Origin: Plectrocnemia conspersa
Lineage: Eukaryota; Arthropoda; Insecta; Trichoptera; Polycentropodidae
Assembly (NCBI GenBank): GCA_009617715.1
Contig: VTFK01000263.1
Location: 682,001-746,000, forward strand
DNA: 64,000 bases
Reading direction: 5' to 3'
Positions 11,936 through 23,690 of the stretch are shown here, one piece after another. A program made the position numbers and the translations under genes. The notes beneath the pieces are model-generated. The model saw only the letters and a list, made by a program, of their open reading frames with translations, made no database searches and was not told the DNA's origin. How positions within the stretch are numbered: the first letter of the stretch is position 1; every line of letters begins with the position of its first letter.

Positions 11936-14416
11936 ACTAAATGAGGGAATTTTACTAAGGCCGAATTTTTTTTTACTTTAAGAATAATATGTAATAATGC
12001 TTTACCAATAATTTACTGAATTACATATATTTTTTCATTCATCATAATTGGTCGAGAAAAATCGAGAAATTTGAGTAGTGAAGTCTAGAATTCTCATTTC
12101 TGGAAATATGCAAATCATCGAGAAATCAGAATGCTTTTGACAACAAAAGTGGGCGAGCCCTAAATCTCCCTCAACAGGGGTCATATATATGGAAAGTTTA
12201 TATACAGAGCCTGCATATTATTTGAACTTTAAAACACACTGTAAAAAGGATTCACGTATACAATAACATCATTATTTATAAACTGTACGTGAACGATCTC
12301 AATTGTTGCACAGTATAAAATAAAAACAAAATACGTTGACCGAATAATAAACACAACAGAAGTAATAGTTTAAAATTAATCAAATCTATGTCACTAATCA
12401 TTGACTTTGATTTCAGTATAATATATCAATATTTATTAAGTGGTTCTGTTATAATGCATTGGTTAACACCTGTCACGTTGAAAAAATGATTTATAATACA
12501 ATAATAAAATATGTTGCAAAAATACAAATGTTTTATATTATTATTAAATAAAAAAATATTCCTATACATGTTGTTTTTAAATAATAAAAAATCATTACAT
12601 AACAAAACCCCAGTTTTTAATTAAACAAAATTGTTCCACAACCGTCGTTAACATCAAAGTGCCTCGAATCAATAAACTGCCTCCGCAAAATCCTTTAAGG
12701 TCACTCTGTTTCAAATAAGGAATTTCATTTATTCGAATATTTTTATAATTAAACCCTTTTTGGGAAAAACGATTTAAATATATAAAGAAGGATGAGAAGA
12801 CACGCGAAATTGTATTTCAACTGCAACGTTTCCTTGGTGCGAGTGAAAAAATCTCAAACGTTACTTATGTACGTATAGTATATGACACAAATAGTATCAT
12901 TTTTCAAAAAGGCCAATGATAAATGTGTTCCAGTGAGAGACGTAAAAGAATATTACTCTTGGCGACATTCGCGAATCCCGCAGTGATAAGTCACTGGGTA
13001 GGAAGCTTCGTAATCCGCGTTTTATATATTATACATATTTCGTAATAGCTCTATCTCACGCCATATTGGAGGTAGAATACCTTAAAACATTTAAATGTGC
13101 CATAATTTTTATTTAGGGGTATAACTGAGGTAATTCAGCGTTCTCCAGTGTTCTCCTTCAGGGAAGATATTTAATACACTCAAGTTAAAAACATACAGTA
13201 CGTTTAGTAAGGATAGCTACTAAATTCCAAGATCAGCGCAAATAGTTACTGAAGCATTGGTACCACACACTCGTACAGGGTATATCAGAGAGGAAGACGA
13301 GCAGTTTTATATTTAAAGCCTTATTTAAGTAATTCAATAAAAAATATTTATACCATTTTATGAAAATTCTCTTACAAACAAAAGTGAGAAAATTTAAATA
13401 AAAAGTTTATGCTGATAGATAAATAGAAAATTAGCTTCTCAACATAATTAATGATCAAACACAATATTAAAAAAAGATATTTATTGTAATATTTTTTCTC
13501 TCTGAAAGAGCGATAGCGTTTTTCTGATCCGATACACGCATTGCTCTATATCATGTTTTTTTCTTGGATTACTTAAACTGTTAAGTAAATAGAATCCGAT
13601 ATTAGCGAAGCATGTTTAAAAAGTTCAAGATGCATTTATTTTATTAGCAAAACGATTTTATTCATATTTTGGGGGTTTGTTCAAAATTAAGTTGAGAAGG
13701 CTAAATATTATGCTATTATTGCTAATGTGACTCCGATTCAAAGAAAATTTCTCATACGAAGAAGATTAATATTAATAAAAATGCAATTTATCAGCGAAGA
13801 TGACAAATGAATTTCTTTTTATAGAAGTGAATGATAAAGTTGTTTGTTTATTAACTAGCACGATTGATGAATGGTGTAAGTTTTTGGGTATTGACCTGAA
13901 AGACTTTAAGTTCAATGGATCTTAACATTCTTAAGTTTCTATCGTGTCTGAGAATTCGAAATTACTGTTTATTATATACTTATAATTCCGATCAATCATC
14001 ACAGATCAGGCTTCTCACGAATGAATATCGTGATGAATAATTGAAATTGAGCTCGGTCACACATATTTCATTTTGTTTATTTTGTAATTAAAATTAAAGG
14101 AGAATCAGTATAACAACTTAAAGATATAAACTGAATGCTAGATTACGCGGAACTTAAAACTTTAACCAGTCATAAAAAGTCAAAATATAGTCGTCACATT
14201 TATCTTTGACTATATTAAACTACATTTAAATTAAAACTTATGTGGAGGAGCTCATTCTTGAAACTCGCGTTAGTGACTGAATAAAAATAATCATTCATTA
14301 ACAATTGAGAGAAACAAGACAATATAGTGTAAAGGATGGGACCACACAAAGGCCCTCGTTACGACTAGAAAAACGGGTTACATAAATAACACGCAATTGA
14401 CAGAATTTTTTTATTT
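11936..14416. other. A+T-rich noncoding DNA
   Basis: No gene or repeat family recognised. An octamer ATGCAAAT at 12108-12115 and a small CG-containing patch at 12955-13020 are the only departures from background. Confidence 0.5.
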
Positions 14417-14855
14417 GTTGCGAAACTGTCACGGGAAACAATATATCACCGGAAGACAAAAAGCGCCATAAGGTCATTATTATTACCTCTGCGCCATTCG
14501 ACTTCGGAGATGTCCATTAAGAAAATGTCACTTTCAAAAGGCGTATACATATTTCGTTGTTATAAGAAACGATTGGCTGGATGATCATTGCATGATTTTA
14601 ATTGTTCACCTTTGCAGCCCTAAATACATAAGGTTAGTTTCCAATGAGACACCAGTAGACACTCAAAGACATTATCAGATTCGGCCTGCAACATACGGTC
14701 ATGGAGAGGAACTCCACCATACGATCAACCTTCGCTATGACGTTGTTGCCACACCAATCAGAACTCTAAAGTTTTTCCACTGACATCATCTCTTCGCCAG
14801 CTTCTCCACCACCACTCGGAAAATAACGATCTCGCCGATCATAGTGTGTCGCAAT
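14417..14855. mobile_element. Repeat family R2, copy 1 (MITE-like, 439 bp)
   Basis: Collinear with 48223-48668. Shared blocks include GTTGCGAAAC at the left end, GCGTATACATATTTCG (about 14540), GATTGGCTGGATGATC (about 14571) and CGCCAGCTTCTCCA (about 14795). The right end reads GTCGCAAT, so the termini form a short imperfect inverted repeat (GTTGCGA/TCGCAAC in copy 2). Two copies of near-equal length with inverted ends fit a non-autonomous DNA transposon. No transposase is recognisable and no target duplication is clear. Confidence 0.6.
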
Positions 14856-15960
14856 ATTTAATTCAAAGCTTAGCACGAAAATGGCCGAATTACTGACATA
14901 AACAGCGACTATGCTTTGTAAATGTAGCAGAAGGTAAAATATAATTCAGTATTATGTAAATATTTAAGAACTTCTAAGCGATCGAAGCGAAGGCTAATGT
15001 AAAATATGTAAATGTTATATTTAAAAAAATATTTAATATTTTTAATTTTATAGTTTTGCCCACATTTTTTTCTCCATTTTGAATGGCCTCCAAAATATTA
15101 GTAGCCACGGGCGTCGCATTTTATCTGAAAATACTCTTGTATGTACACAATATTACATTATTTAAAGTACAATAGTCAATTTCAACACTACGAAGTACGA
15201 CATTCATTTTATCTGGGTTGCTGGCGATGAATTTTATATAATTTAGATTCAGTGCCCGTAAAACTGATCACTTAATTTAAACCGGTCAATTTTTAAACCC
15301 ATCTGAATAATCCCTTCTAATTAACCATATTCACTCACCGCCATCAATCCTAATGAATATATACACGCGGATTTTAATTATGCATTAGCCGCTGGGTAAG
15401 TTTGCCGCCAGATGTGCTAAGAGCAAACACAAGTCACGCGCCGGCACAAAGTCTTCGCCCGGATATGTTGTTACAGACATTACACCGAGTAACATTAACA
15501 CAGTTGAAAGCAAAGTTTGCCTCCCGCGGTGGATATCTCGTTAAAACGCTGCGCGACATATCGAGCAAACTTTCGGACTAGCTCAAACAGCGGAACGAAT
15601 GGATATGACTTCACAAAGTGGACCGAGTGAGTGGTTCTTATTTCCTCATTTCACGGCCAAGAGATAGTGTTCTACCCAATATATTTTAATATCACTAGCG
15701 CCTTTACTTAAGTTACAATTATAATTATTAAATACATATTAGTTGTGCTTTTTTCTAGAAAGAAAGTATCGAAACTTTTACTCAAGCTTTTTATTAAAAA
15801 AATATATGAAAATCCTTATTCAAATAAAATTAAAAGCAGCAATTTAATTTTTATTTTAGAAATGTATGAATAATCAAATGTATGATTTTTTCTGTATTTT
15901 TTGTAAATCTCAGCTAAAAATCAATATCGTTGTTATCATAGAGTAAAGAATATCAAATAA
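14856..15960. other. Noncoding DNA with G+C island at 15400-15630
   Basis: The stretch around 15400-15630 is compositionally distinct, with several CG-containing blocks, and contains no recognisable exon. The rest is A+T-rich with no signals. Confidence 0.4.
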
Positions 15961-16040
15961 TATAGAGCGGCCTATAGAAAGAAATTTAGCGTGCTATAAA
16001 ACAGTATTCGCTACGTCTCTAGATCATTCACCCCGAACGC
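15961..16040 (+). repeat. Left candidate terminal inverted repeat of P-like element
   Basis: About 80 bp that can be lined up, with gaps, against the reverse complement of 17200-17280. Shared anchors in order are ATAGAG.CGGC, a CTATAG/CATAG, GTGC/ATGC followed by a T/A-rich tract, and GATCATT.ACC. Identity is modest overall. P-family elements usually have short terminal repeats plus subterminal ones, so the length would be unusual. Confidence 0.4.
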
Positions 16041-16087
16041 GTGATCGATGGTGCCCGTCTCCGCGTTTTTGGCAAACTTATTAATAT

Positions 16088-17145
16088 ATGGCTTCCTGTT
16101 CGGTATTATCGTGTAAAAACAGTGCAAAACAGCAGAGGAATTGTAATTTATCATTTCACGGGTTACATTTTGCAATTATTTGTGTTATTTTAGAATTTTT
16201 TATTAAGAGTGACGCGTGCAAAACATTTTTCGAGTTCATATTTAATTTATTTTTAAATTAAATATAAATGATAAAAATAATATATCATAAGTAAATATTT
16301 TTGTCACATATTGGAGTTAGTAATATTATACACGTTTTTTAGATTTCATTTAGAACCAAAATTGCAAGAAATATGGCTTGAACATATTTTATGTCCTTCA
16401 TAGAAGCCATCCGTGAAAAGTGTCATCTGTTCGGATCATTTTAACCCAGATTCCATTTTTATTACAAAAAGTGGGTATAAACGATTAAAACCTAACTCAG
16501 TCCCTTTACAAAACCAATCATCGTCTCCACTCCCGTCAACGTCAATTTCGAATATTGATGCTTACAATTCTCCTAGAAAAAGAAATTTATTACGAAAATT
16601 AAATCATGTTAGGTTAATTTCAAAAAAACGTGAAAAAATAATACACGCACCAAGGCAAAAACTAGAAACAAAAAATAGTTAATTTAAAAAATATAGTTAA
16701 GTCAATAACAGACAAAGAAATTTTAAGTTAGGAAAACAGCTTGATACTATTATTAAATTTTGATTCTGATTCAAAAGAGTTGCTAACTTTTCTAAAAAAG
16801 AAAAAATAATTCAAAAGTAGCCAAGTATTCAGCCCGAGCTCGATCGTTTGCATTAACTTTAAGTTTTTGTTTTCCCAAAGCTTATCAATATGTACGACAG
16901 ACTTTAAATTTTAACCTGCTCAAACTAAGAACCATCGGTAAATGTTGTAAATGGAGATGCAGGGTTTACGGTAAAATCTCAATCGACAAATTATAAACTA
17001 GTTTGCAATTTAGTAATAGATGAAATTGCGATTAAAAAACTTACTATAATGATATAATAATTATTGGTGATAAAACTGAATTAATAAAGAAGAATATAAA
17101 TTAAGAAATTACAAATGTGCCAGCCCTATTCGTTTGTCAAACGTC
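16088..17145 (+). pseudogene. THAP-domain P-element transposase, broken and truncated
   Basis: Exon-like start at ATG 16088 gives MASCSVLSCKN...SFH, the N-terminal half of a C2CH THAP zinc finger. After a probable short intron the frame resumes near 16345 with FHLEPKLQEIWLEH, is stopped once by TAG (16401-16403), then gives VICSDHF and LKPNSVPL, the second C-x2-H pair and AVPTIF-like end of the THAP domain. A basic, coiled-coil-like stretch follows. After frameshifts come YSARARSFALTLSF, FPKAYQYVRQT and, near 16940-17040, VNGDAGFT and CNLVIDEIAIKKL. These are landmarks of P-element/THAP9 transposases; the DE pair lies where that family has its first catalytic acidic residue. Only ALFVC near 17125 may continue it. 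The remaining catalytic domain is missing, so it cannot be active. Confidence 0.75.
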
Positions 17146-17199
17146 ACAAGGTCATTTTGTCCGTCGGCGTTACAAACACAGCCGACCGCGCAGGCATAC

Positions 17200-17278
17200 A
17201 TGGGGAGGTTAATGATCGCGCGACTAGCAGTCGAGATCAAAACTTGGCATGATTTTTGGCCTATGTCGCCGTCTCTAT

Positions 17279-17280
<2 letters not shown>
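17200..17280 (-). repeat. Right candidate terminal inverted repeat of P-like element
   Basis: Partner of the block at 15961-16040 in reverse orientation; GATCATTAACC is read on the minus strand from 17217. It lies in a G+C-richer segment (17150-17275) quite unlike the A+T-rich decay of the transposase. The (AT)n microsatellite starts four bases outside it. Confidence 0.4.

Positions 17281-17283
<3 letters not shown>

Positions 17284-17335
<52 letters not shown>
17284..17335. repeat. (AT)n microsatellite, 26 units
   Basis: Uninterrupted alternation of A and T for 52 bases immediately outside the right end of the P-like element. Confidence 0.97.
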
Positions 17336-17339
<4 letters not shown>

Positions 17340-19479
17340 TACTCTATGGTTGTTATCAAGTAAACATTTTTATCTGACTTATATATTTAGTATAAAATAG
17401 AAAAAATATTTTTAAACGAAAAAGCATAATATTTTTTATTTTAAATAGTCACTATGAATCGTAATGCATTTTTTAAGCTTTGAAATGAGCTTTTTGATTC
17501 CAACATAATGTAAATGTCGCGCCTATCTTATTTTTGGCACCGATTGCAATCAGAATTTTCAATTAATCTTTCGGTAATCATTGCACTAATAACATTTGTA
17601 AAAACTATTTTATATTGTTTATTTTTTGTTAATCATTTATAAAACACAGGTATTTTAAAGAATAAATCAGCCTACAACGCATTTTTATTGTAAGCGCTAG
17701 TTTTTCTTATTTAAAATTCAATACACAAATTGCCAATGAACTTTTGTACATAAGAAATGAATTATATACGTATTTCTTTTTCATAGTATTTTAGCACAAC
17801 ATTAAAAAAATAAAATTGATTATTAATTATAAAATACTTTATAAAATATTTTTTTTAAATATCATATCTAGGAATTATATAATATATTAAAACGTAATAT
17901 TTTAGCTTTTAGTTAATATTATATAACCATACATAATTATTACTGTTAATAATATTTACAAGTTTGTACAAGTTATATATGATATTTATTTACTTAATAT
18001 GTGTTTGTATAGATTGTATATTGTAAATTTAGATTAACCTTTTAAGACTATTTTTTAGGGAAACATATCGTGTTGAAATACTACTTGGAACCTTTCCACA
18101 TTGCCTGTTAACGCGAAAGGAGCAGGCTGTAGACGAATTGCTTCGAGTTCATACGAGGTAATATTAGTTATAGCCTCTTTGTCACCTGCGTAAATTCTCA
18201 AGGACATTTGAAAATAAAAGACATAGTACGTATGTGTGAAGATGAAAAATATTTTTGGAGTAATTAATTTTAGGATTGACCTATTATTATTAGAACCACC
18301 ACAGTATATTGACACAGTTATTTTAAATATACAATAAGCACAATATGGCTATAATTATTAGCCATAAAAATCATTGAAACTTTCACGAGGACCTTAGTAA
18401 AAGCAGCAGTGTTACAAAAAAATTAAGAAAATAACCTTTATTAATACTAGCTCTGTATATTCATTTAGAGTATCTATTTCTTATGATATTTAATATTAAA
18501 TCTAACAGTATGACAAAAAAACATATTTCAATTTATAAATGTCGTGTCAGTGCTTATTTTTCTTTGTTTGATTTGTACACTTTTCACATTTCGTCTTAAC
18601 TTTGTAACTCTCTTGTTTTTTATATGAAAGTTTAAATTCAACGAAGCATTCATTATTTTGTATCAGATTCCGTTCTTTGCTTCTAACGGATTCACTTCAC
18701 AAGTGCCTGTTTCTCGCTCCAATTATATGATGATAATGAGAGCTTTTGTTTTTATCATTTCTTAGGTAAATTCAATATTTAAGAAATGTACAATATTAAC
18801 AATCAATTTTATTGAATTGAACAAATTTTTATAAAATTATTCCGTTTTAATTGCTTTTATGCATAATATATTTTTTATACACGTAATCTATCGAGATATG
18901 TAAATCGTTTGAAATCAATTGAATTTTATAATTTATGGCTGTGAATGTTCCTTTTCTATGGCTATGAATTAAATGAAAGCTGACCGTACTGACCCACATT
19001 CGAGGGCTTCCAACAATTTGCTCTGTGCTTTCATTACACGTATTGTATGATTTATTTTTGATATCAATAACACATGAATAGCGTTCAAATGAATATATCA
19101 TCCACCGCAAATATTGTATCTTTTATCTATACATATAACTACGGCATATTACTTAAGAGTCAATCACAATATGAGCGAACCTACTGAGAGTTGGAATTAA
19201 TTCAAATACTAACTTGTTTGTGGTTAAACGATGTAACTGTTCAAAGTTTCGACGTTCGACTGAGATGCTTTAATTTATTAAATGTTAATAGTTCAATAAC
19301 AATTTAACAATTGTAGTGAATTGTAAATACGATTAATTAAGCAACAATATGTATTTAAATTCAACTTTACGTCTAAATATATTATTAACAAGCATTAAAT
19401 TTAACAAAAGTTTTTCAATACAATGTTCAATATATTTTTTTAAATACATTATAATTAGTACATTAATTAAAATATACAA
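17336..19479. other. A+T-rich noncoding DNA
   Basis: No gene recognised except the exon-like segment at 18065-18200 listed separately. Minus-strand frame 18847-19110 has no family resemblance. Confidence 0.5.
18065..18200 (-). other. Exon-like coding segment of unknown identity
   Basis: Within the minus-strand frame 18315-18055, the last 50 or so residues (from MSLRIYAGDKEA to RFQVVFQHDMFP) have balanced, protein-like composition. The first 35 look like translated A+T-rich filler. A GCAG/GTGAC donor-like site lies inside it and no clean acceptor precedes it. It may be a decayed exon or a fragment of a processed copy. I do not recognise the protein. Confidence 0.25.
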
Positions 19480-20100
19480 AATGCAACATGAAGAGCGTCT
19501 TCTATTTTAGAAAACCAAAAAATTAAAACTGCTAAAAAAATCATTGAAAAGAGAATGCTTAGAAAAATGGCAATATACACGACCACCCCACAACAAAGAA
19601 AAATTATAAATATTAAGTCAACAAATATCTTAAAAGTTTTAATGGTAAATGTCCATAGAATACTTGCTTTGGAAGGTAACAAAGATAATAAGAAACGTAT
19701 AACAATTCTCTACCCCAATCAGATTTAATAATGAAAAATGGGTCAGAGAAGATAGAGAAAAATCTGATCTTTTATTGATTACATATTTATTAAATTTAAA
19801 TCATTTCCTGAGGAAGACACGTATGAAAACGATCAGAACAGTAACAATTTTTTAAATGTACCTCTTCAAAAAAGAAGACAATTCAAGAAATCTCAATTAA
19901 ATAAATTTATTACACAATAGAAAAAGATATGACCGAATAAGTGGCAAAGTGACGGTGAAATTCATCAGAATAATTAATTAGGCCGTAATTAAATTACAAT
20001 GCTTTTCAACGCAATGGAAGGTATTAATCATAAATTTGCCTAAACATTTTTGGTCATATGAATTTTATAACAAATTTTACGATGAGCGATAAAATAACTT
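19480..20100 (+). pseudogene. Jockey-type non-LTR reverse transcriptase, N-terminal fragment
   Basis: Translation with frame changes gives, in order: a basic stretch with KREC(L)EKWQYTRPP (about 19550), YLLWKVTKI (about 19660), a P.R.NNEKWVREDREKSD block (about 19715-19775) and, after a gap, QCFSTQWKV..II near 20000-20030. These match the region just before and at the start of the Jockey reverse transcriptase domain (motifs DYSLWKATK, SWARSDQEKAD and FPTQWKVAQIIMIPKPGK in family members). The catalytic FADD part is absent. Several stops and frameshifts mark it as long dead. The fragment at 37930-38890 is a different piece of the same kind of element on the other strand. Confidence 0.7.
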
Positions 20101-21389
20101 ATGGTAATAAATTAATTCATATATTGTAGATCAGTGTAAAGCTAAAAATAACTTACCAAAGACAACTTAAATCAGTTAAAATCCAAAATTAATTAAATCA
20201 AAAGTACATTATGCTACTCAAAATATTTTTTTTCTTAGGTCAGTTAATAGGTATATATTTAAAAGCAACCAATAATACATAAATTCTATGAAAATTATAT
20301 GAAAATAACAATCATATTCATAAAGATTTTATATGACTGGGTATAGTAGTAACTGAATCAAGAGATAAAAAATCTATATATTCAGCTGTGATTTTAGGTA
20401 TAAAGAGCTTAGTAATAAAATTGGAAAACACATTATACAATACATATATTTGTGTCAATAGACATATTAGGCTAACGGCAAATAACGTATAATAATATGT
20501 AAAGCATATTTTTTTACGATAATTTCTAACTTATTATTTCCGCATTCAACTCCATTTACACATTGCCTTTTTAAGGCGTGGCCTCAAATTCGAGTGAATT
20601 TTATCTTGTCGTAAAGCGAGCCTCCTAATGGCACCCGCCGGGTGAAAATATTTAAATTCACCGGCAGTAAAGGTGGCCGTTTGGTGAGGTAATTTAGTTG
20701 TTAACAAGAGTGAGACGCTCACCGAGTGAAACTATAAAAAAATACAAGATAAAATTTTCACCATGGAAATGAAATAAGAAGAAAAATAAGTGGAAAAAAG
20801 CAAATCGATGATGAAGAAAAGCGGGCATGGTTTTACGATACAAATTGAATTAGTGTTTTTTGTTCTATCTATGCAAATAAGGCATAGTAAGGGCGTAACT
20901 CAATTTAAAACAACCAAGGTTGGCGCTCATCACGCCAGGGGAGAACAACCTTTGGTTACGTACACAATTATGTTAACTCAAGCGCGCATATTCAAGAGTA
21001 TTTAGTGCGCATACCTAATTTTAAACTAAAACTTTGTCGACAGTTAATAATAATTTGCATTTATAAAATTACATGTTATTTTCAGAATGAAATGCAATGA
21101 AATTTAATAAACTTGTTGAGTGTGATAACATTGTGTAAGTAAAAAAAACGTGTCATCATTTAGTTATTAGGAATGAAAATAATGGAATTTCATAACTATT
21201 GAGTTTGAGAGTCGATATATCTGACATTTTTATTTCAGAATTTTTGGTTTTTAAGGTTTTTTTTATGTTTACCATTTAAATTGTTTTTTTAGATATTTAT
21301 TTTGAAACTAATAATATAAGTATCGACATGGAAAAATTCAATGCAGAGAGTTCGAAACGTTAACCACGTAGTTCGTCGTTGTTATGATT
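20101..21389. other. A+T-rich noncoding DNA with island at 20570-20710
   Basis: Around 20570-20710 the sequence becomes G+C-richer (for example AATGGCACCCGCCGGGTG at 20627) and reads like a conserved noncoding element. At 20922-20958 AACCAAGGTTG and CAACCTTTGGTT can pair across a 23 bp loop with one bulged base. No gene is recognised. Confidence 0.4.
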
Positions 21390-21421
21390 CCCATTTTTAA
21401 GATTTGAATCTTAAAAATGGG
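21390..21421. repeat. 32 bp near-perfect palindrome
   Basis: CCCATTTTTAAGATT and AATCTTAAAAATGGG are exact inverse complements separated by only TG. A 15 bp stem with a 2 bp centre would extrude or foldback readily. No adjoining gene explains it. Confidence 0.9.
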
Positions 21422-22399
21422 TTACAGTGACGAGTTATTACTAAGATGGATCATAACCAGTTGAAAGCTGTATTTAACCTCATATTTTTTAGACGCAGAC
21501 AATGCTACGAAACTTAATGTATATACATATGTATATAACAATAATTATACAAAATTGTATGCGACTTAAAATTGTTGCACAATAGCAATATAATTTATAA
21601 GAAATATACAAATAAACATTCTTAAGCTCAGGTACATTATTGTAAAATTTGTATTATCTTATCTAACGATTAATAAAACATCGTTACATTTAAGGTTTTT
21701 ATACTCATTATTCTTGAATGAAATGAAAATTTACTAGTAATCTATGTCGTAATATTTTAATTTATGAAATTATATATTTCAAAACCACTCTGATTATATA
21801 TTGAATATCAACTCAATTTCTGTAAAAAAAATCGTTTATTGTTGCAAATACCTCTATTTTACTTTTAACAGCTAAATTCTGAAATATTTTATATGTTTTG
21901 TAATAAATATCGTAATCTATCTTTTATGATAAATGTGTGTATATTTTTTCCATGCGATTAAACTAACTTAACGCTCGCATGCCTTTTCTTATTTTTATAA
22001 TAAAAATTATTCTTAAAAGAAAATGATTTTAAGACGTAAAATATCTGAAGAAATACATACATTACCGTTGATTTTTTTTCAACGATTTTTTTACCACCTA
22101 TGCCTATTAATGATAAAAAACATTTTGTGTGTTTATCTGCCGATTAAATGGCCACACCTCATACGCGTAATATAATGCATTTTTTTATAATAAATGATTT
22201 TAAAATAAGGTCTGTCACTTTCTTATTAACGTATTGTACCATTTAGTCGAGACCGTTTTGTGCGAATTGAAAGCAGTAAATAAGGGGTATTATCTACATT
22301 CGATTTTCCACTAACAACGGTACATATTTGGAATAATATAAAAAAGTTGTGACATTGCTGTTTTTTATTCATTGAAAAGTTTTGTCGATTCTGTAGACC
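21422..22399. other. A+T-rich noncoding DNA
   Basis: No frame, RNA or repeat recognised. Confidence 0.5.
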
Positions 22400-23690
22400 A
22401 TAGTCAAATTTCGACTATTGAAACGCCGTCGTTCGGCGGTTTTGTGTCATGTCGCCGGTCATATTTTATCCTTTATCATAATTTAGCCTTTATACAGAAT
22501 TGAATAAAATCCACGTCGGCAAGACGTGATTTCACACAAATTTCGTAAGCGCCGTAAAATGTGCTACGTGGTTACACACGTACGTTTAAGAGAAGACTAA
22601 TTAAAATTCATCCAAAGCATTTCCGTAAATTAAATCGTTATTAATTAATTATGCTTTATGAAAAGTGATAGTAATTGCATCACTTATTTTTATTAGGTAT
22701 AAGGCTTCAATTGATTTGAACTTCATCTTATTGTCATTCTGACATATCTGTATGTGTATCGTAAAATTCGGATTCAGCATCAATATTTTACATTACTAGA
22801 AAATGTAGTTGATGCAATGTTTGTTTATGTTGTTTTTTTTTTAATTACGCGAAGTGCGGCTGACTCCCTAATACTCCACGCTCATCCCTTACATCATACA
22901 AATTATTATTGATGCAAAACACGACTGCAGCTGTTACCCGCGATAGGTAAAGCATTGCCTCAGTTCGTCCACTGTATGCACTAAAGCAAAATTCCGACTA
23001 GATATTAATCGCAATTACAAATGGACCGTTTTCTTACAAAATTGAAAAAAAAAACCAGATTCATTGACTTGCTAAATATTTCACATATGTATATTAAATA
23101 AAAAAATATATTTTTATTTTATTATATACAATTGCTATAGTGAAATATATTAATTGTGAAAAACGATTTTTTTCTGTTAATTTTTTTATTAAAAACGAAA
23201 CAAATACAGGGAAGGGTTTAAACAAAATAATCCATTACGGCGAGTGGATGTTTTTTAGTTTTCAAAGCTTTACACCCGATGGGAAAAGCTTTGCGTTCAT
23301 TGAAAACATAACGCTTTTCCCGAAGCTTTTCGCGTCTCGTCCGGATGTTTGCACCGTTAAGAGAAGATGAGAAAAAAATAGCGACGGCCGTTTTTATTTA
23401 CGCCGATTTCCTTTACACTCGCCTATTATTCATAAAACCGCAAAAAATCAATATTGAAATTCGTTCCGGTTCCATTCTATACCCGCATTAGAATTTTCCA
23501 TTATGGCACACTTCATTTTCTCTGAATGGAAACGCTGTTATAGTATATGGCGCGTGCAAGACCACACTTTTGTTAGCTGCTATGATAAATGGTGAAATTG
23601 TAATCGCCTTTTTTTCCTTCCACGTAATAAACGAAAGTGGGAGTTATGCCTGCCGCGAATTTGTTGACCCATTTACAAGATAAACTCAGA
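22400..23690. other. Cluster of G+C-richer islands
   Basis: Three patches, about 22400-22600, 22840-23000 and 23210-23680, are rich in CG dinucleotides and alternate with A+T-rich spacers. CGCCGTCGTTCGGCGG (about 22425) forms a small hairpin. No domain is recognisable in any frame, including the 76-codon plus frame at 23140-23370. They are candidates for conserved regulatory DNA. Confidence 0.35.
23281..23321. repeat. Hairpin with 9 bp arms
   Basis: GGGAAAAGC (23281-23289) and GCTTTTCCC (23313-23321) are exact inverse complements around a 23 bp loop, within an island. Function unknown. Confidence 0.7.

Larger units (their letters stand above)
15961..17280 (+). mobile_element. P-element-like transposon with THAP transposase relic
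   Basis: A 1.3 kb unit contains a P-type transposase remnant and ends in blocks that match each other in inverted orientation. The left end starts TATAGAGCGGCCTATAG; the right end, read on the minus strand from 17280, starts TAATAGAGACGGCGACATAG. A second anchor, GATCATTCACC on the left (16022) and GATCATTAACC on the right (minus strand, from 17217), lies 61 and 63 bp from the respective ends. The transposase covers only the N-terminal part of the family, so the element is deleted internally or 3'. I found no convincing 8 bp target duplication. Confidence 0.6.

Noticed and set aside
19467..19682. Very hydrophobic 71-residue minus-strand frame that could pass for a membrane protein
   Set aside because: It is the antisense of the Jockey relic on the plus strand, whose Lys-rich codons read as Phe/Leu/Ile in reverse.
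20922..20958. AACCAAGGTTG / CAACCTTTGGTT inverted match as a possible RNA hairpin
   Set aside because: One bulge, a 23 bp loop and no conserved context; too weak for an RNA gene.
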